From Anaerolineales bacterium (GTDB lineage Bacteria; Chloroflexota; Anaerolineae; Anaerolineales; UBA11579), in assembly GCA_019454165.1 (NCBI GenBank), contig CP075367.1, positions 1,020,179 to 1,084,178 on the forward strand: a stretch of 64,000 nt of DNA. The letters run 5' to 3'. The notes under the pieces were generated by a model. The model was not told the origin of the DNA, ran no database searches, and saw only the letters and a program-made list of their open reading frames with translations. Shown here one piece after another: positions 1-6,765 of this stretch (positions are counted from its first letter, which is position 1; every line of letters starts with the position of its first letter). Position numbers and translations under genes: made by a program.

Positions 1-624
1 GACGATGTCATCGATGTGCTCGCCGCCGAAAGCACCGAGGATATTTTGCGCTTCGGTGGTGTGGAAAGCGGCCCGGTGGACCAGCCCTACTTCACCATCC
101 CCATCCACACCGCCATCTCGCGCCGCATCGGCTGGCTGCTGCTGCTGTTCGTGGCCGAGACGCTGACCGGCATGGTGCTGCGCCATTTTGAGAGCGAGCT
201 GGCCGCCGTGGTGGCGCTGTCGTTCTTCATCCCGCTGCTCATCGGCACCGGCGGCAACACTGGCGCCCAGACCGTCTCGACCCTGATCCGCGGCCTGGCC
301 CTGGGCGAGGTGAGCGTGCGCGACAGCTGGAAGGTCATCGGCCGCGAGCTGCTCAGCGGCCTGCTCATCGGCCTGCTGCTCGGCTCGGTGTCGTACATGC
401 GCGCCAAGTTCTGGGGCTCCAGCGATGCGCTGGCCCTCACCGTCTCGCTCTCGGTGCTGGTCATTTGCACCTGGGCCAACACCATTGGCTCGCTGATCCC
501 GCTGCTGGCCCAGCGCCTCAAGATCGACCCGGCCGCGGTCAGCGCCCCGCTCATCACGACCTTGGTGGACGCGACCGGATTGGCTATTTACTTGTACATT
601 GCGAAGGCTGTGATGGGGTTGTAA
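1..624 (+). CDS. mgtE: MgtE-family Mg2+ transporter, C-terminal part (5' truncated)
   Basis: The reading frame is open from base 1, so only the last 207 residues are visible. The first residues (ESTEDI followed by RFGGVE) match the end of the cytoplasmic CBS region and the plug helix of MgtE. The rest is a five-helix membrane domain. It holds the conserved GTGGNTGAQ motif on the pore helix and the late TTLVDATG segment, whose Asp is the Mg2+-coordinating residue in the family. The predicted role is channel-like Mg2+ uptake across the inner membrane, gated by cytoplasmic Mg2+. The N-domain and most of the CBS pair lie outside the window. No terminator is obvious after the stop. Confidence 0.93.
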   Translation, partial: DDVIDVLAAESTEDILRFGGVESGPVDQPYFTIPIHTAISRRIGWLLLLFVAETLTGMVLRHFESELAAVVALSFFIPLLIGTGGNTGAQTVSTLIRGLALGEVSVRDSWKVIGRELLSGLLIGLLLGSVSYMRAKFWGSSDALALTVSLSVLVICTWANTIGSLIPLLAQRLKIDPAAVSAPLITTLVDATGLAIYLYIAKAVMGL

Positions 625-637
625 CCTCGTCTCTTGT

Positions 638-668
638 TTGGTTCTATATGTAACCACCAAGCTATAAT
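638..668 (+). promoter_or_regulatory. Putative sigma70-type promoter of the 715 gene
   Basis: A perfect TATAAT lies at 663-668, with a weak TTGGTT -35 at 638-643 (19-base spacing). It is followed by a 46-base leader containing a GGGGAG ribosome site just before the 715 ATG. The AT-rich composition starts here, at the edge of the mgtE gene. Confidence 0.5.
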
Positions 669-714
669 CGAAACTACATAAAGAGAACTAACAAGGAATA
701 GCCGGGGAGTAAGC

Positions 715-1791
715 ATGCAACTTGACAAGGCCGAGCTTCTAAAGATGTTGGAGGCAGTTTCCTACAAGGAATACGGGGATTATTATGAACGATCCTATTG
801 TCATTTAATACAGAACAATTTTCCAAACTCAGAGTTGTTTTGGCGCAATTTTGTGGTCCCTCAGACTAAACGAATACAGACTTCTTCAAAATTAGGGAGC
901 GATATAAGAGTTCGCCCAAATGTTGATGAGGCACTGGTAGATATTAACAACGCTCATTATTCCCTTTTCATGAATTTAAGTTTTGCAAGAACCCATCTTC
1001 TTACGAGGGCAGTTTCGTCAGTGGAAAATGCTTATACTCATTTGGGTTCCGCATGCGACCTGGCAGAAGAGGTTGTTGCTAAGTTTTATCTGCTTCTGCT
1101 CAGGTGTCGAGGAGCGCAGTCGGACCATTCGTATGAAGTCAGTCGCGACCAGTTTTTAAAGAGAGCGGCAAAACGGTATGATGAATCTTATAAAAAATGG
1201 GGAGATATCTACCTTAGAACTGGAAAGACATTAACAGTCAGATTTCATGCCCAAACAGATCTTCTCAGTGAATATCTTTCAGGTGACAGGTCGCCGACAC
1301 TCGCTGAGTATAGAAGAATATCTCAATCTATTAGGACCATAAGAAACCTGATTGTTCATAGTACTAGGTTGGGCCGAATAGTAACTCAAAATGGTGACCG
1401 TTTAATTCCTAAGTCTGGCAGAGTAGATGACTACAGGGATTGGAGGAGCATTCAAAAAGCAACTGCAGATGAGGCACAAATAAATCGTGACTTTAGGGAG
1501 GAGTATTCTCAAGTTGAAGTAGATGCTACCTATTTTGAAGAAGCACTAAATAAAATCTGGAACTACTTAGTTGAAGACCTGGTCTCATCTTTGTTTGATG
1601 AAACCAACAGCGAGATGCTTAAACTCTATGATTTGGAATTTGACGGGTCTAAAGGAGCAGTTTTCGTTGCAGAGCCGATGCGCAGTTCGGGTGATCTTAT
1701 TCCTGGTTCAGGCATTGGCTATTTGGATAATGGACCATCATCGGGAGGCTCAGCTGTTTGGCCCTCAAGCTGGAGTGGGCTAGACGACTAG
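715..1791 (+). CDS. Hypothetical protein with HEPN-like RNLIVH motif
   Basis: This 358-residue protein was not assigned to a named family. It is mostly helical, and residues 210-215 read RNLIVH. That fits the R-x4-H catalytic motif of HEPN ribonucleases, which are common in toxin-antitoxin and abortive-infection systems. The last 50 residues are Gly/Ser-rich and probably disordered. Base composition is clearly AT-richer than in mgtE or the 5.7 kb region, which suggests transfer. The gene has its own promoter and GGGGAG ribosome site and lies on the chromosomal side of tRNA-Arg, just outside the att repeat of element 1. It may belong to an older insertion at the same tRNA. The function is inferred from one short motif, and a structure comparison could overturn it. 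Confidence 0.6.
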   Translation: MQLDKAELLKMLEAVSYKEYGDYYERSYCHLIQNNFPNSELFWRNFVVPQTKRIQTSSKLGSDIRVRPNVDEALVDINNAHYSLFMNLSFARTHLLTRAVSSVENAYTHLGSACDLAEEVVAKFYLLLLRCRGAQSDHSYEVSRDQFLKRAAKRYDESYKKWGDIYLRTGKTLTVRFHAQTDLLSEYLSGDRSPTLAEYRRISQSIRTIRNLIVHSTRLGRIVTQNGDRLIPKSGRVDDYRDWRSIQKATADEAQINRDFREEYSQVEVDATYFEEALNKIWNYLVEDLVSSLFDETNSEMLKLYDLEFDGSKGAVFVAEPMRSSGDLIPGSGIGYLDNGPSSGGSAVWPSSWSGLDD

Positions 1792-1849
1792 CTTGCAGTC
1801 CTTCAGCCATTTGTAGCTCGGGTGGATCATAACGGTCAGCCTACAATAG

Positions 1850-1922
1850 CGCGCCCAGCAGGAGTCGAACCCACAACCTACTGATCCGAAGTCAGTTGCT
1901 CTATCCATTGAGCTATGGGCGC
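1850..1922 (-). tRNA. tRNA-Arg (anticodon TCG)
   Basis: A 73-base cloverleaf is read on the minus strand. The acceptor stem is GCGCCCA/TGGGCGC, the anticodon stem ACTGA/TCAGT has loop CTTCGGA (anticodon TCG), the T loop is TTCGACT and the discriminator base is G. CCA is not encoded. A TATAAT lies 10 bases upstream of the 5' end on the minus strand (plus positions 1933-1938). The 5' half, from the anticodon loop outward, is repeated at 5618-5659, so this is a composite gene whose 5' half and promoter were supplied by the integrated element. Confidence 0.95.
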
Positions 1923-1925
1923 ATA
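1885..1925. repeat. attL of element 1 (5' half of tRNA-Arg)
   Basis: This stretch runs from the anticodon loop to just past the 5' end of tRNA-Arg. It matches 5618-5659 with one substitution (1897 T, 5630 C) and one indel (extra G at 5641). It is taken as the integrase-side attachment site. Confidence 0.85.
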
Positions 1926-1943
1926 CGGGTAAATTATACAGTT

Positions 1944-3104
1944 TTAGGCCTTAAAAACGGATTTTTGCGCTTGCTGCTGCAAATCTGCTGCAGTTAATGG
2001 AGCTACTAACTCATCCAAACGCTCTGCAGACGCATTTTCAAGGCCGGGTATCAAGTGGCCGTAGATATCCAGCGTGATACTTGGTTTAGAGTGTCCCAGC
2101 TGCCGAGCTATGCGGATTAGCTCCATCCCACTCATGAGCATTAGCGAAGCTGCGGTATGCCGCAGGTCATGAAACCTAACGTCAGGAACTCTAGCCATCT
2201 TTAGGGCTTTCTTGAACTGAGCGTAGAGGATGCGTGGTTCTTTTGGCGTTCCCGTTGAGGAAGGGAACAGCAGGTCTTCTGTGTTCTCGCTATTTAGGAA
2301 TTCGGCATCTTGCCGCTCTTTGTGCTGCATCAGTGCTCGTAAAGTCAGGCTTCCCATCTGGACTGTGCGAATACCATTGCGGCTCTTAGGCTCAGTAAAG
2401 ATAAGCCCTTGATAGGGAATTCGCTGCAGTTGCCTGCGAACACGAACAGTAGCACTTGCCCAATCCACATCAGCCCAGCGAAGCCCAAGCAATTCACCTT
2501 GACGCATTCCGGTAGTAACTGCCATCTGAAGCAATGTTCCTAAGCTACTGCCTTCTGTGAGCGCAAGCAGGGCTTTTACTTGAACATCTGACAGGAACTT
2601 CATTTCCGGTTGCATGAAGGTTGGTTTGTCTACTCGCTTTGTAGGACTGTAAGAGATTAGCCCCTGACGCTCGGCAAACCCTAACGATGAGCGCAAAACC
2701 CCATGAATCAGCTGAACGGTACGAGCACCCAGACCATCTCTAAGTTTCTCAGCGTACAGGTCTTGAATTGCTGCTGGCTTGATATCTACTAGCTTCGTCT
2801 TTCCAAACTTAGGCATGAGGTGATAGCTGCCTATCCCTCGATATTGCAGCCATGTTTTTGGCCTGACCCTCGGCTTTGTAAGCAGCAACCATCTTTCAAA
2901 GAATTCATGAAAGGTTAGGTCTACCCCTTTCGAGGTCAGGCCTCGGTCTTTTTGATTAGCCATTTCACGCAGCCAATCTACGCACTCCCGTTTCGAAGGA
3001 AAAGACTTGCTAAACCTTCTGCCCTCGATTGAGAATTGTGCTTGCCAGCGACCATTGGGCTTTTGATAGATAGCCCCTTCTTGATTGTTTCTTCTTTTTG
3101 CCAT
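1944..3104 (-). CDS. int: Tyrosine-type site-specific integrase (element 1)
   Basis: A 386-residue phage-type integrase. The N-terminal arm-binding region (residues 1-60) is followed by a SAM-like core-binding domain (about 62-160) and a catalytic domain. Visible catalytic residues are R201 (TGMRQGELLGLRW), K240, H312-x-x-R315 (FHDLRHTAASL), H338 (QLGHSKPS) and nucleophile Y348 (LDIYGH). The gene ends 22 bases from the tRNA-Arg it uses as target. Its 3' end contains one copy of a 27-base repeat also found near the far att site. It is clearly homologous to the element 2 integrase at 31015-32142. Confidence 0.95.
   Translation of the reverse strand: MAKRRNNQEGAIYQKPNGRWQAQFSIEGRRFSKSFPSKRECVDWLREMANQKDRGLTSKGVDLTFHEFFERWLLLTKPRVRPKTWLQYRGIGSYHLMPKFGKTKLVDIKPAAIQDLYAEKLRDGLGARTVQLIHGVLRSSLGFAERQGLISYSPTKRVDKPTFMQPEMKFLSDVQVKALLALTEGSSLGTLLQMAVTTGMRQGELLGLRWADVDWASATVRVRRQLQRIPYQGLIFTEPKSRNGIRTVQMGSLTLRALMQHKERQDAEFLNSENTEDLLFPSSTGTPKEPRILYAQFKKALKMARVPDVRFHDLRHTAASLMLMSGMELIRIARQLGHSKPSITLDIYGHLIPGLENASAERLDELVAPLTAADLQQQAQKSVFKA
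1972..1998. repeat. 27-base direct repeat, copy 1 (candidate integrase arm site)
   Basis: This perfect 27-base direct repeat is shared with 5483-5509. It lies about 46 bases inside the int-side att site and overlaps codons near the end of int. A pair of identical inner repeats close to both att sites is the geometry expected of arm-type integrase sites. Copy 2 could instead be the remnant of an int 3' end from a former tandem insertion. Confidence 0.55.
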
Positions 3105-3187
3105 TCCTTGACTCCTTTACCAGAGTTAGGAAAGGCAGTTTGGCCGGATTGTTAAAGTGCAGGTGGTCTGACTCATTGTAAACCTAC

Positions 3188-3385
3188 CTACACCATCGCT
3201 GTTCGTCTAGCTTCAATGTATCGCTTTAGGTCTTCTAGCTTGACCCGTACAGCCCCTTGCATCTTGACTGTGGGTAGCTCGCCCTTTTTCATAAGCTGAT
3301 ATGCGAACGCCCGACTGACATTGAGGATTTGTGCAACCTGTGTAGCTTTCAATAACTGGAATGGGGGATAGGCTTCAAGATTCAT
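3188..3385 (-). CDS. xis: Excisionase-like helix-turn-helix protein
   Basis: A 65-residue protein of the MerR-like excisionase family. QLLKATQVAQILNVSRAFAYQLMKK is a typical recognition helix-turn-helix, shown here by its core ILNVSRAFAY, and is followed by a short wing with VKLEDLKRYIE. The ATG at 3385 is preferred over the longer reading frame from 3412. It overlaps the end of rep by 11 bases, which suggests translational coupling. Such proteins bend att DNA to favour excision by the neighbouring integrase. Element 2 has lost this gene. Confidence 0.85.
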   Translation of the reverse strand: MNLEAYPPFQLLKATQVAQILNVSRAFAYQLMKKGELPTVKMQGAVRVKLEDLKRYIEARRTAMV

Positions 3386-4271
3386 GGTTGCCCCCAGATA
3401 GCAAGCTATCAAAGCGTTTGCCTCGCTTGCGCCGCCCAGTCTTGAGCAGACGATCTACTGCATCCTCGCCGTAAACATCAGCCAAGACTGACAGGCTGGG
3501 AGCAACCTGCTTGTAAAGCCAATCAGAAATTCTAGACATCTCACTTGTGCGTGCATCTGTAACTGTGCAATTGGCTCTAGCTTCACCCTGAATAAATTCC
3601 TGCCAATAATCTGCATGCACATCTACAAAGTCCCGCAGGTGCGCCATCGCTTTTGCTGCCCAATCATCAGGAGCATGAACCAACACATCTCTGGCGATGG
3701 TGTCAGCCCGTTTGCTGCGAGTTTCAATTTCAAGGCGAACTGGACCATGCAGGTTGTACACGCGCAGATAGCGCGAAGATTGCCGGCTGCCCATTCTGAA
3801 AATGGAGTGGCCTATCTGCCCGTCTTCTCTTGGCCTGTATGGCGTGCTTTCGAAGCTAAGAGTTTCCCGCCTTGCATAAGTCCGCAGCATGTTTCTTTCA
3901 CCAGCTTGCTCTAAGTCTTCTGGTGTGAACGGCACGCCATCCCAAGCTAAGTCAAGGCGAGTGAACTGGAAGCGTTCGACATGCTCCAGCGCAAGCATAA
4001 AGTCCTGCAGCAGCTTTGGATGCAAAGCTTCGCAGGCTGACCCAGGTAGCTCAAAGTGAAAGTGCTGTTCAGAATCGTCAGTAGCCAGTCTAGGAGCGCA
4101 GTAGAGCTTGCTTTCTGCTAGTGCCTTATAGATTGACTGGTATAGCCTGCCACCATAGCCCTGTGGCTGCATGTGGCCTAAGCTCTTTTGAAACCAAACT
4201 TCCCAGAGTTTCAGCGCAAAATCTGTTGTTCCCCAAATAGTTACAGCAAACCAATGTATCCTGAATTCCAT
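3375..4271 (-). CDS. rep: Rep_trans-type replication initiator / relaxase
   Basis: A 298-residue protein resembling the replication initiation factors of rolling-circle plasmids and Tn916-like elements. Residues 105-112 read RLDLAWDG, the conserved acidic metal-binding strand. Residues 168-185 contain YLRVYN and RLEIETR, which match the conserved block around the active site. Start ATG 4271 is preceded by a GGAG ribosome site. The predicted role is nicking one strand at a hairpin origin (probably 4294-4317, only 23 bases upstream) to start replication or transfer of the excised circle. The first residues, MEFRIHWFA, match a decayed rep start in element 2 (MEFHVHWFA). The exact family name is from memory of motif layout. 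Confidence 0.82.
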   Translation of the reverse strand: MEFRIHWFAVTIWGTTDFALKLWEVWFQKSLGHMQPQGYGGRLYQSIYKALAESKLYCAPRLATDDSEQHFHFELPGSACEALHPKLLQDFMLALEHVERFQFTRLDLAWDGVPFTPEDLEQAGERNMLRTYARRETLSFESTPYRPREDGQIGHSIFRMGSRQSSRYLRVYNLHGPVRLEIETRSKRADTIARDVLVHAPDDWAAKAMAHLRDFVDVHADYWQEFIQGEARANCTVTDARTSEMSRISDWLYKQVAPSLSVLADVYGEDAVDRLLKTGRRKRGKRFDSLLSGGNHES

Positions 4272-4293
4272 ATTTACTCCGTGACCAATTTAC

Positions 4294-4317
4294 GCCCCCC
4301 TAACAGTATCGGGGGGC
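4294..4317. promoter_or_regulatory. GC-stem hairpin upstream of rep: candidate nick site (dso/oriT)
   Basis: A 7-bp stem GCCCCCC/GGGGGGC encloses the 10-base loop TAACAGTATC and lies 23 bases upstream of the rep start. Element 2 has the same structure at 32303-32326 with loop TACTAGTATC, again just upstream of its rep remnant. The layout recalls the C6/G6 hairpin at the oriT of Tn916-type elements, which use a related relaxase. Confidence 0.6.
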
Positions 4318-4737
4318 TGCCGATGAAATTGGCAAGAAGTAGTGCACTTCCGCTCCGCTTCCGGTGCTCCTCACGTGCGCTCCGGTTCGGTGCTCAGCAT
4401 CAGCTACTTACTTGCTTGCTGTGGTCTGTGGAAAACAGGTGTGCCAAAAAGCAGGCAAACTGCCTCAGAGAACATCAGCTATTCAATTAGCTTGGTCACA
4501 TGAAATTCAGGGCGTCTGCCGACCAAAATAGCTGCCCTGGGGCTGCAATAGCCACTCGGCGCTGGCTGCGCCTCTCGATAGACCTTTAGGAGGAACTTTG
4601 TACGATTAGTCCTTTACGTACTCTGGTTGAAAAAGCCAGAACCAGCCCCACAAAAAGATACTGTAGCTTTCGGGAAGTGTCAATCTAATTAGTGTCTATT
4701 GTGTCTACTCTTTCGCCTTTCTTCCCTTTCGCAGCCT
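4318..4737. other. Non-coding stretch in element 1
   Basis: No convincing gene is present. Short reading frames here lack ribosome sites and family resemblance. The stretch lies between the candidate nick site and a long inverted repeat, so it probably belongs to the replication/transfer origin region. Confidence 0.4.
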
Positions 4738-4824
4738 ACGGCAGCACCCCAGCTTGTCAAGGGCAGGGTTGTTAGTTGTGCTGGTCATGCGCTCCCCTTG
4801 ACAAGCCGAGGCCCCCGCTGCCGT
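4738..4824. repeat. Long two-tier inverted repeat (candidate single-strand origin or terminator)
   Basis: The outer arms ACGGCAGC (4738-4745) and GCTGCCGT (4817-4824) flank inner arms GCTTGTCAAGGG (4752-4763) and CCCTTGACAAGC (4795-4806). All pair perfectly, around a 31-base loop. No T-run follows, so an intrinsic terminator is unlikely. In an element with a rolling-circle Rep this could be a lagging-strand (single-strand) origin. Confidence 0.5.
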
Positions 4825-4857
4825 CTCCCGGCTGCGGGAAGAAGGCAGGGGAATTCG

Positions 4858-5433
4858 CTAATTTATGAGCAAATGAACCGGATAGTAGCTTGGGTTCAAT
4901 TCTAGCAATTTTGACTGAGGGACAAGAGTATGTCCGACATCCTCGAGTGACTTTAGTTGAAGTTTATATTTGTGATAATAGAAGTTAAGCACCAGTAGTG
5001 CTCCAACCGAGTTAACTACATTCTTTAAGTTGGCATCCGAAAAATGTTCGTGTCTTCCGTGCTTCACTTTATTGTGATCAGCCCACCAAACAGGACTTTT
5101 TCCTTTTTTAAAGTTGCTCCAAGGCTTCGAGTCCAGTCCAAATCTCGGGATGAAAATCTCTTCATCTGCAAACTCTGGGATACTCTTCGTAATGTGGCTT
5201 CTATAATCATTAATGTCTTTTGCCTTTTTGCCTGGAGCAATGAATTCACACAGCAGTTTGGCGACTACATCCACCTCTGATGATGAAGCTAGGAATAAAT
5301 GAGCAAGTTCAATCGAGTACGTCTTGTAGTTTTCAGGTGAAAATTCAATGTACCTAGAGATGGTTTCTAAGTCGCTTTCAAGTGCTAGAAAATAGTTCCA
5401 ATGAATATGGCTTCCCTTCGCTTTTATAACCAT
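4858..5433 (-). CDS. Cargo protein of element 1, hypothetical, possibly HEPN-like
   Basis: This 191-residue protein is the only cargo gene of element 1. Start ATG 5433 follows a perfect AGGAGG ribosome site. The sequence is helical and includes a WWADHNKVKHGR segment (about residues 116-127). The N-x-V-K-H-x-R pattern followed by a long helix (ANLKNVVNSVGALLVL) is seen in some uncharacterised HEPN-like families. This is a weak resemblance, and no function is claimed. Composition is AT-rich like the rest of the element. The gene reads toward the origin region and lies about 185 bases from the distal att site, the usual place for accessory genes. Confidence 0.6.
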   Translation of the reverse strand: MVIKAKGSHIHWNYFLALESDLETISRYIEFSPENYKTYSIELAHLFLASSSEVDVVAKLLCEFIAPGKKAKDINDYRSHITKSIPEFADEEIFIPRFGLDSKPWSNFKKGKSPVWWADHNKVKHGRHEHFSDANLKNVVNSVGALLVLNFYYHKYKLQLKSLEDVGHTLVPQSKLLELNPSYYPVHLLIN

Positions 5434-5482
5434 CCTATCCTCCTATGCTAGAGTTGCTTTGCCAAACTGCCCTTCCTCCACC

Positions 5483-5509
5483 TGCTGCTGCAAATCTGCT
5501 GCAGTTAAT
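5483..5509. repeat. 27-base direct repeat, copy 2 (candidate integrase arm site)
   Basis: Identical to 1972-1998 and in the same orientation, located 109 bases inside the distal att site. The stretch 5434-5617 around it is otherwise non-coding and carries the ATTTACCCGTA end motif at 5557-5567. Confidence 0.55.
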
Positions 5510-5617
5510 CTAAAAGACTATTGAATTCTTAGACTCTATGTACTACTTTGCCCAAAATTTACCCGTAAATTTGACCTAAGAACACGTAATAGACAGGGTT
5601 TACAACGTCTATTGCAG

Positions 5618-5659
5618 TCCGAAGTCAGTCGCTCTATCCAGTTGAGCTATGGGCGCATA
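5618..5659. repeat. attR of element 1: displaced 5' half of tRNA-Arg with its old promoter
   Basis: This stretch contains the anticodon loop, D arm and 5' acceptor strand of a tRNA-Arg on the minus strand, without a 3' half. A TATAAT remains upstream on the minus strand (plus 5663-5668 region, ATTATA). This is probably the original chromosomal 5' half and promoter, cut off when the element integrated. Confidence 0.8.
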
Positions 5660-5700
5660 AGTTAATTATACAGTGCGCTTTTAACTAGCTGCACTCCCTG

Positions 5701-5706
5701 TATACT
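5701..5706 (+). promoter_or_regulatory. -10 box for a leaderless start at 5714
   Basis: TATACT ends 7 bases before the ATG at 5714. This places the transcription start at or next to the start codon. No ribosome site is visible. Confidence 0.55.
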
Positions 5707-5713
5707 CCCACCC

Positions 5714-6724
5714 ATGCCCGCCACACGCCAGCACACCACCTGGGGTTTCGTTGCCGCCGGCAAGATGGCCGCCGCCATGGCGCGTGACCTGCGAACCGCA
5801 GGTTCGCACCACGCCCGCGGCAACCGGGTCGGCGGCGTCGTGTCCCGCACGCCGCAGTCCGCCGCCGCCTTCGTGAGCCAGTTCGGCGGGCAGGCCTACG
5901 GCTCGCTGGACGCCATGCTGGCTGACCCGGGCATCGATGTCATCTACGTCTCCTCGCCCAACAATCTGCACTATGAGCAGGCGAAGGCGGCTTTGCTGGC
6001 CGGCAAGCCGGTGCTGTGCGAGAAGACCTTCACCCTCAACGCGCCCCAGCTGGCCGAGCTGATCGAGATCGCTCGCAGCCGCAAGCTATTCCTGATGGAG
6101 GCCATGTGGGTGCGGTGGCTGCCGCTGGTAACCGGCCTGCGCCAGCTGCTGCAGCGCGGCGACATCGGCCAGCCGCTGCACCTCAGCGCCGCCTTCCACT
6201 CGCTGCCGCCGATCGCGAATGACAATCGCTTCTACAGCCCGGCTCTGGGCGGCGGGGCGCTGCTCGATCTTGGCATTTACCCGGTCTCCTTCGCCAGCCT
6301 GGTCTTCGGCGCCCAGCCGCACGAGCTCGTCTCGCTCGCCAAGCTGGCGCCTACAGGGGTGGATACGCGCTTCTCGGCCATCTTCCACTACGCCAGCGGC
6401 GCCACGGCGCAGCTGGCGGCCGGCTTCGATGGCCGCATGCGTCACGACATCATGCTGCTCGGCAGCGAGGGCAATATCCGCATCGAGATGGACCGCGGCG
6501 GCTGGAAGATGCGCCGCCTGCACCTGGAGCAGGGCGGCGGCCGGCGTACGCTCACCGCGCCCTACAAGGGCAACGGCTACGGTTACCAGGCCGCCGAGGT
6601 GCGCCGTTGCCTGCAAGCCGGCCTGCTGGAGAGCGAGGCCATGCCGCTCGATGAGTCTCTCGCCATCATGCGCACGCTCGACACGCTGCGGGCGCAGTGG
6701 GGCATGCGCTATCCGGGCGAATGA
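5714..6724 (+). CDS. Gfo/Idh/MocA-family oxidoreductase
   Basis: A 336-residue NAD(P)-dependent dehydrogenase of the Gfo/Idh/MocA family. An N-terminal Rossmann fold (WGFVAAGKMAAAMARDL, residues 11-27) is followed by IDVIYVSSPNNLHYEQA and the family's catalytic-region signature CEKTFTLN (the EKP-like Lys, about residue 104). The C-terminal domain is an alpha/beta substrate-binding domain with GGGALLDLGIYPV, which is close to dihydrodiol dehydrogenase and sugar dehydrogenase members. The substrate cannot be predicted. The gene stands alone, with a leaderless-type promoter and a strong terminator. Confidence 0.88.
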   Translation: MPATRQHTTWGFVAAGKMAAAMARDLRTAGSHHARGNRVGGVVSRTPQSAAAFVSQFGGQAYGSLDAMLADPGIDVIYVSSPNNLHYEQAKAALLAGKPVLCEKTFTLNAPQLAELIEIARSRKLFLMEAMWVRWLPLVTGLRQLLQRGDIGQPLHLSAAFHSLPPIANDNRFYSPALGGGALLDLGIYPVSFASLVFGAQPHELVSLAKLAPTGVDTRFSAIFHYASGATAQLAAGFDGRMRHDIMLLGSEGNIRIEMDRGGWKMRRLHLEQGGGRRTLTAPYKGNGYGYQAAEVRRCLQAGLLESEAMPLDESLAIMRTLDTLRAQWGMRYPGE

Positions 6725-6733
6725 TCTAAAAAA

Positions 6734-6761
6734 AGTGCGCTGCTCTGCAGCGCACTTTTTT
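6734..6761. terminator. Bidirectional intrinsic terminator
   Basis: A 10-bp stem AGTGCGCTGC/GCAGCGCACT with loop TCT is flanked by A-run and T-run. It serves the 5714 gene and the convergent hemH. Confidence 0.85.
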
Positions 6762-6765
6762 GTTT

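Larger units (their letters stand above)
1885..5659. mobile_element. Element 1: small integrative element in tRNA-Arg
   Basis: The element is about 3.8 kb and is bounded by the tRNA half-gene repeats at 1885-1925 and 5618-5659. On the minus strand it encodes a tyrosine integrase, an excisionase-like HTH protein, a Rep_trans-type replication initiator and one cargo protein. It also carries a putative rep-proximal nick-site hairpin (4294-4317) and a long two-tier inverted repeat (4738-4824). All genes point toward the tRNA end, and composition is AT-richer than the host. No conjugation genes are present, so it would be a mobilisable or self-excising element rather than an ICE. Its layout matches element 2 at 30881-34651. 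Confidence 0.85.

Noticed and set aside
4188-4490. Plus-strand reading frame over rep start and hairpin
   Set aside because: It overlaps rep antisense and the candidate origin and has no family resemblance or ribosome site.
4699-4905. 68-residue plus-strand frame in element 1
   Set aside because: It runs through the long inverted repeat and into the antisense of the cargo gene, with no ribosome site.
5618-5659. A second tRNA-Arg gene at 5.6 kb
   Set aside because: Only the 5' half is present. The sequence after the anticodon loop does not form the T arm or 3' acceptor strand.
6086-6616. Long antisense frames inside high-GC genes (for example 6086-6616, 10845-12164, 15216-15539)
   Set aside because: They are shadows of real genes with skewed Ala/Arg/Gly/His content and no family resemblance.
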